From Chamaea fasciata (Eukaryota > Chordata > Aves > Passeriformes > Sylviidae): a stretch of 64,000 nucleotides of DNA. The notes below the pieces were generated by a model that was not told the origin of the DNA, searched no databases, and saw nothing but the letters and a program-made list of their open reading frames with translations. This document shows, in pieces, positions 60,411 to 64,000 of this stretch. The stretch covers positions 12,979,307 to 13,043,306 of the forward strand of contig JARCOQ010000016.1 of assembly GCA_029207755.1 (NCBI GenBank). Direction: 5' to 3'. Both the position numbers and the translations under genes were made by a program. Numbering within the stretch: position 1 is the stretch's first letter; each line of letters begins with the position of its first letter.

Positions 60411-63400
60411 TTGTGAAAAAAAGGATAGATTTTCCATTGAGACATTAGTCCTTGTCCAGGCAATACAAGTGTTCTGAGCACAGCCTTGGGTTTTACTGAC
60501 AATTCCTTCCAGCAGCCTGCAGAGCAGATCCAAAAGCACTGCCCAGGAGCTCAGCAGGGTGCAGTTTTAGGTTTCTAACTCTCAGGAAATAAATAAAAAA
60601 TGCTCAGGTGGAACCCAATTCCAATGTCCAGCTCTGCTGATGACTCAGATAAACCCCATTAAATTCGTTCTATTTTATTATGCCAAAATTGTCATTTGCA
60701 AATTGAGGATAATTTATGGAGCAGACCAAGATCCTGTGATAAACAGCCCTGAAGAAGAAGCAAGTACTACTCTTGATAAATTAGCTGTGGCAACACATCC
60801 TTTAAAAACAAAAACAAACCGAAAAAAGTCCAAGTGACTCTAGAAACAGCATTGCATTCCCCAGGATTTGCATTAGCACTTTGATCCAACAAACTCTGCA
60901 TTTCTTTAGAGGGAACAGAACAGCTTGTCTCCACACTCTATTGTAATTACCACTAAACTGCAGTGGAAAGAAACTTGGCAATTCTGAATTTCATAACACC
61001 CATGACTGACGTTCCTAATTAATACTATTGTTTTTCTCCTCTGGCTGAGTTTCCTGAATGCCAACCTCCATAGCATAGACTGAAAACAGACATTAAAGAA
61101 AATAACATCAATGTTAATCTCTAGCACAAATACATTAAATGCCTCAGTAACACACAGAGGAAAGGACAGCGTTCCTATAAATAATGGATCATTGCAGCCT
61201 GATAATCTTTATCCTCCTTCACTAATAAGATGATAATCTTTCTCCTCCTGTGTCCTTGCCTTTGAATTTCAGTGCTGCAGTGGCTGAAGTGCATTACCAG
61301 CTCTCCTTCTCATCTGGCTTTGAAATCTGTAAATAAAAGACCCTTCCAAAAGAGGAAAGCAAAAGCAGCCTAATGAAGATACAATGCAGAACGCTCTGCT
61401 GCATTAGGCCCTGATTAATTCTTTTTACTTTCTGTCATCTGAGTGCAGATCTGAGGCCAGGAGAACTCATAAAGTTATGTATTTGGTTCATGCTGCCTCG
61501 CTGGGGAGACAGCTCTAATGTGCAGCAGAGACCACAGATCTCCAGGGGATCCCAGCCTCCTTGCAGAGGCACAATCAGCATATTCAAAAGCAGCAGCAGC
61601 AGCAGCTCTGAGCTGACATCTCTGCACACTTCACTCACGAGCAGAGCTGGGCTTTATTTCTGCATCTCTCTGTACGGGAGAGGATCTGTAAGAATAGCAA
61701 CTGCTCCTGGTTTCATGGCCAGACGTTGTGTGGCAGGAGAAAAATATTCAATACATTAAAAATTCCTCTCATTTGAGAAATGCTAAACTGGCTTTTTACC
61801 TTTCATTTGAAATAAGTTTTTTGATGCAGGTGGTGGGGAAAAAATCATAGAAAGGAAGTAGGATAATGTAAAAAGCAAATTAACTATTAGAGGTGCTCCG
61901 AAAGCTATTTTATTTATAAATACTATTGTGATCTGGTCTCCCAAACAGGCCAAAAACCCACGACACTTAAGTTGAACCCAAAGCATCCTGCAAACTCATG
62001 ATGTCTCACTTTGGCAGTCCCAAGGCTGAATAAAACAGAGTCCCTTTGCTGAGACTGGGATGCAGAAAACGTTAACCTGTGTGCCGAGATCAGTGGAAAA
62101 TCAGCAAAGCTTTGCTTCAATTTCCTACAGTCTTCCAGCAGTCCAGACACTAACACCTCTAAGCTTTAGGCACAAAATTCTTGGTTTTGACAGAGTTAAT
62201 CCATAATAAAATAAAAAAACATCACAGTGGTGACTCTACCTTACATATTCCACATATTGATCAAAAAATATTTGAAGTAAAATGTTCTACACACAAAAAC
62301 ATGTAGCTGATGTCCTAAACCACCTGTATTTCTTTTCTAAATTGGACAGATCAGCTCTGCCTTCACAGATCTCCCAGGAAAAGAAATTTGATGGAACTTT
62401 CACACCTGTCTCTTAGAACTGACGATATAAAGAGTTAAATGAACTCCTAGCCACAGTCAAGTGGCAAGCACTGTGAAGCATTGACACAGAGTTAGAGATT
62501 CAGTCTAAATGTTGGAATTGTGTATGGAAAGCTCAGTGTCTCCCGTTCCTAACTGCAGCTTGCTTCCAAATGTCTCACTTTCACAAGAACTAACAAAACC
62601 CAAAATAGACTACCAAGGCTTGGAAACGCCATTCAGCAGTGGCTGAAGAGTGGGAGCCTGGTGTGCAGCAGCACTCAGAGAGCTCAGTGCATGTGTGACT
62701 GAGAGCAGGGTCTGTTCTGTTGGAGGCTGAGCACAAAATCTAGTGGGTTTTGTCCTTTTTCCGCTTTAGCCCATGAAAATGTTAAAGGTATCAATGCGTG
62801 TTTCCCTACTGAGTTCTGGTATAACCTCAAAAATTTCAATGCACTGAATTTGCCAGTTTAAGTCAATCGTGCTCTGTTAAATTGATGTGATAATGCTTTT
62901 GACTTATATTTCACTTCTAAATGAGTGTCTAAATTGAACTGAAATTTCAAAACAGAAAAATTAAATCAACTTGGGAAAAAATGTGCCAGTTTGAAAATAC
63001 ACAGACTAAAGGAGGTGCTTTCTCGACTTCTAAACCTTAAAGCATTCTGAGTTGGGATTGTCCCTGTGGCAAGTTCTCTACTGTTTATGGTTTTCAAATT
63101 CTGCAGACTGTAATTACTTGTTAAAATGCATTTAACAAAAATTCCCTAACATGTCCTTTTCCCTTCATTTTCAAACCATATGAGTAGGAAAATGCCAACT
63201 GCACTTAAAGTCCTAGTAAATGCCTTACCCGCAACCTTGCAAATATCAAGCAGAGCATCCACCTACAGATCTTGTTTTTGAACACTTCCCTTTTTTCACA
63301 AGGTCATTCAGTCAGCGCAACACTCAAAGACCAAAAGCCCCTGCATGTCAGAAGCCTTTATTTTTTCTTGTCTGCAATGTCATCTCCATCAAAGTCTGCA

Positions 63401-64000
63401 AAGAGCTTGGAAGAGGCTCCAGTCCCTTTGCAGCCCAGCATTTTGTGGTGTGTGGTTTGAGAAAAGCTTTTATCAGGAAAAGTGTCACAAAAAATTTCTT
63501 TCTGAGCCCCATCAAGTTCTGTGCTTCGCTATTGATACGTTCCTGGAATACTGAATATTCCCCTTGTAAAGCTTTGACAGGCTGGAGCATGTGGCAGTTC
63601 TAATGATCTTTGTCTTCTACCCTTCACCTCATGACAAGTTTTACCCTCCCACTCCTCTCCTGATATCCCACACCCAGGGTCCCTGTGCTGTGAATTCCTC
63701 TGCAAAGCTCAGTGCAGCTGACAGCAGCCTCTCTTCTCATTCTTGGGGCTGTGCTGTGGGAGATGCACTCCATGGCAGAGACAGCCTGTCCCTGCAGACC
63801 CTCTGGTGACCAGATCATAGCAAGACTGACAGACGTGACACCAGGGACGAACACATCTACTGTCATTGGCTTCTGGAGAAAATGTTTATAATTCAAAAGT
63901 AGTCTTTTTTTTTATTTGGTTCTGAGACAGACACCAGACCCTGTGCCCCAGATTTTATTGGCTAAAGGACTTCTAGACAGTGAAAAACTAAACTAAAAAA
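60411..64000. other. Non-coding, no gene seen
   Basis: No supported exon. A small cluster of GATA-type motifs lies at 61201-61240 (GATAATCTTTATC, then GATGATAATC). A short CAG run (AGCAGCAGCAGCAGCAG) occurs near 61590-61605. Open frames are under 130 codons and unrecognised. Confidence 0.45.

Noticed and set aside
60072..60539. Lys/Thr/Asn/Pro-rich minus-strand frame and Phe/Gly/Trp-rich plus-strand frames
   Set aside because: They are low-complexity products of a T/G-rich tract.

Overview
This is a stretch of bird nuclear DNA, most likely from a songbird. It is AT-rich and carries no bacterial-type gene packing. It contains CR1-type LINE tails, many micro- and minisatellites, and LTR elements of the kind common in passerine genomes. 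I found no host protein-coding exon that I can defend. Most of the window reads as intergenic or intronic sequence.

Layout. Positions 1-4840 are non-coding with a 14-bp minisatellite and a G17 run. Positions 4841-11521 hold a GA-rich microsatellite, a 2,931-bp block, a gap of exactly 100 N, a second GA-rich tract and then the same block again. The two blocks appear identical at an offset of 3,364 bp, and the first stops exactly at the gap. The simplest reading is that two overlapping contig ends were never merged, so one copy is probably false. Positions 11553-31576 are non-coding, with a 175-bp repeat shared between 11378 and 14589, several minisatellites and a decayed LINE reverse-transcriptase relic near 28.9-29.3 kb. 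A minus-strand solo LTR lies at 31577-31996, and a CR1 tail at 34232-34392.

The centrepiece is a complete, very young, non-autonomous LTR retrotransposon at 37106-40035. Its two LTRs (535 and 534 bp) differ only by one T in a homopolymer. It is flanked by the 5-bp duplication CACAG and has a tRNA-Lys type primer binding site. It carries one intact 557-codon reading frame and no pol or env. The protein has a hydrophobic N-terminal third, four tandem repeats of about 19 residues built around STQT, a helical Gag-like region, and a basic tail. The element could supply a Gag-like protein and its own RNA signals but must borrow reverse transcriptase and integrase.

Positions 40041-64000 are again non-coding. 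They hold a minus-strand CR1 fragment, a ten-copy 54-bp minisatellite, homopolymer tracts, and a tRNA-Lys-derived segment at 52807-52845 that is either the primer site of a decayed LTR element or a tRNA retropseudogene.
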